Positions 5,773 through 5,814 of a stretch of DNA of 5,814 bases are shown piece by piece (position 1 is the stretch's first letter; every line of letters starts with the position of its first letter). Source of the DNA: CAVZLD01 sp964522605 (GTDB taxonomy: Bacteria > Planctomycetota > Planctomycetia > Pirellulales > Pirellulaceae); contig CAZFWV010000414.1 in the NCBI GenBank assembly GCA_964522605.1, positions 1 to 5,814 on the forward strand, written 5' to 3'. Position numbers and translations under genes: made by a program. The notes beneath the pieces were generated by a model, which saw only the letters and a list, made by a program, of their open reading frames with translations, was not told the DNA's origin and did no database searches.

Positions 5773-5795
5773 AAGCCGAAGGCGTCGGTTTTTTT
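5773..5795 (+). terminator. Rho-independent terminator
   Basis: AAGCCGA (5773-5779) pairs with TCGGTTT (5785-5791), including one G-T wobble, across a five-base loop, and the stem runs into seven consecutive T (5789-5795). It lies about 160 nt after the stop of the secreted-protein gene and would end that transcript. Confidence 0.7.
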
Positions 5796-5814
5796 CGTGC
5801 CCGCAGACGCCTTC
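5778..5814. repeat. 9-bp inverted repeat overlapping the terminator
   Basis: GAAGGCGTC (5778-5786) and GACGCCTTC (5806-5814) are exact reverse complements with a 19-nt spacer containing the T-run. The repeat reaches the last base of the window and may extend beyond it. It uses bases from the loop and both arms of the terminator hairpin, so the two folds exclude each other. Confidence 0.6.

Noticed and set aside
5695..5814. Possible gene start (GTG after GGAGG near 5696-5702) running off the window
   Set aside because: The spacing between GGAGG and GTG is too short, another frame is equally open, the terminator lies within it, and the translation is not protein-like.

Overview
The window looks like chromosomal DNA from a Planctomycetota bacterium, probably in the Pirellulales/Planctomycetales range. 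This is inferred from moderately high GC, HtrA-like/PDZ paralogues sitting side by side, and a small secreted tyrosine-rich protein of a type I associate with planctomycetes. No rRNA, tRNA, CRISPR array, transposase or phage gene is visible.

Layout. (1) Positions 1-573, plus strand: the last 28 codons of an unidentified gene, then ruvX (YqgF-family nuclease). (2) Positions 579-3152, minus strand, converging on ruvX with a 5-bp gap: in transcription order, an exported HtrA-like serine protease with an intact His-Asp-Ser triad and C-terminal PDZ; a membrane-anchored relative whose triad is broken and whose PDZ domain interrupts the protease fold; and a 72-residue cysteine-containing small protein. 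(3) Positions 3153-3386: a divergent intergenic region with a perfect 7-bp inverted repeat and a weak candidate -10 box. (4) Positions 3387-5103, plus strand: an atypical SDR/epimerase-like NAD(P)-binding protein, then a metallo-beta-lactamase-fold hydrolase with a modified metal motif. (5) Positions 5287-5613, plus strand: a small secreted Tyr/Trp/His-rich protein. (6) Positions 5614-5814: no convincing gene, a rho-independent terminator, and a competing inverted repeat that reaches the window edge.

How the genes may work together. The protease and the degenerate protease are adjacent, co-directional and possibly translationally coupled, so an active enzyme with a membrane-bound adaptor or regulator is a reasonable hypothesis for envelope protein quality control. 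The SDR and MBL genes are 40 nt apart and probably co-transcribed, but nothing seen links their substrates. The most unusual item is the PDZ-interrupted protease-like protein. The rest is mostly ordinary housekeeping sequence with lineage-specific small proteins.
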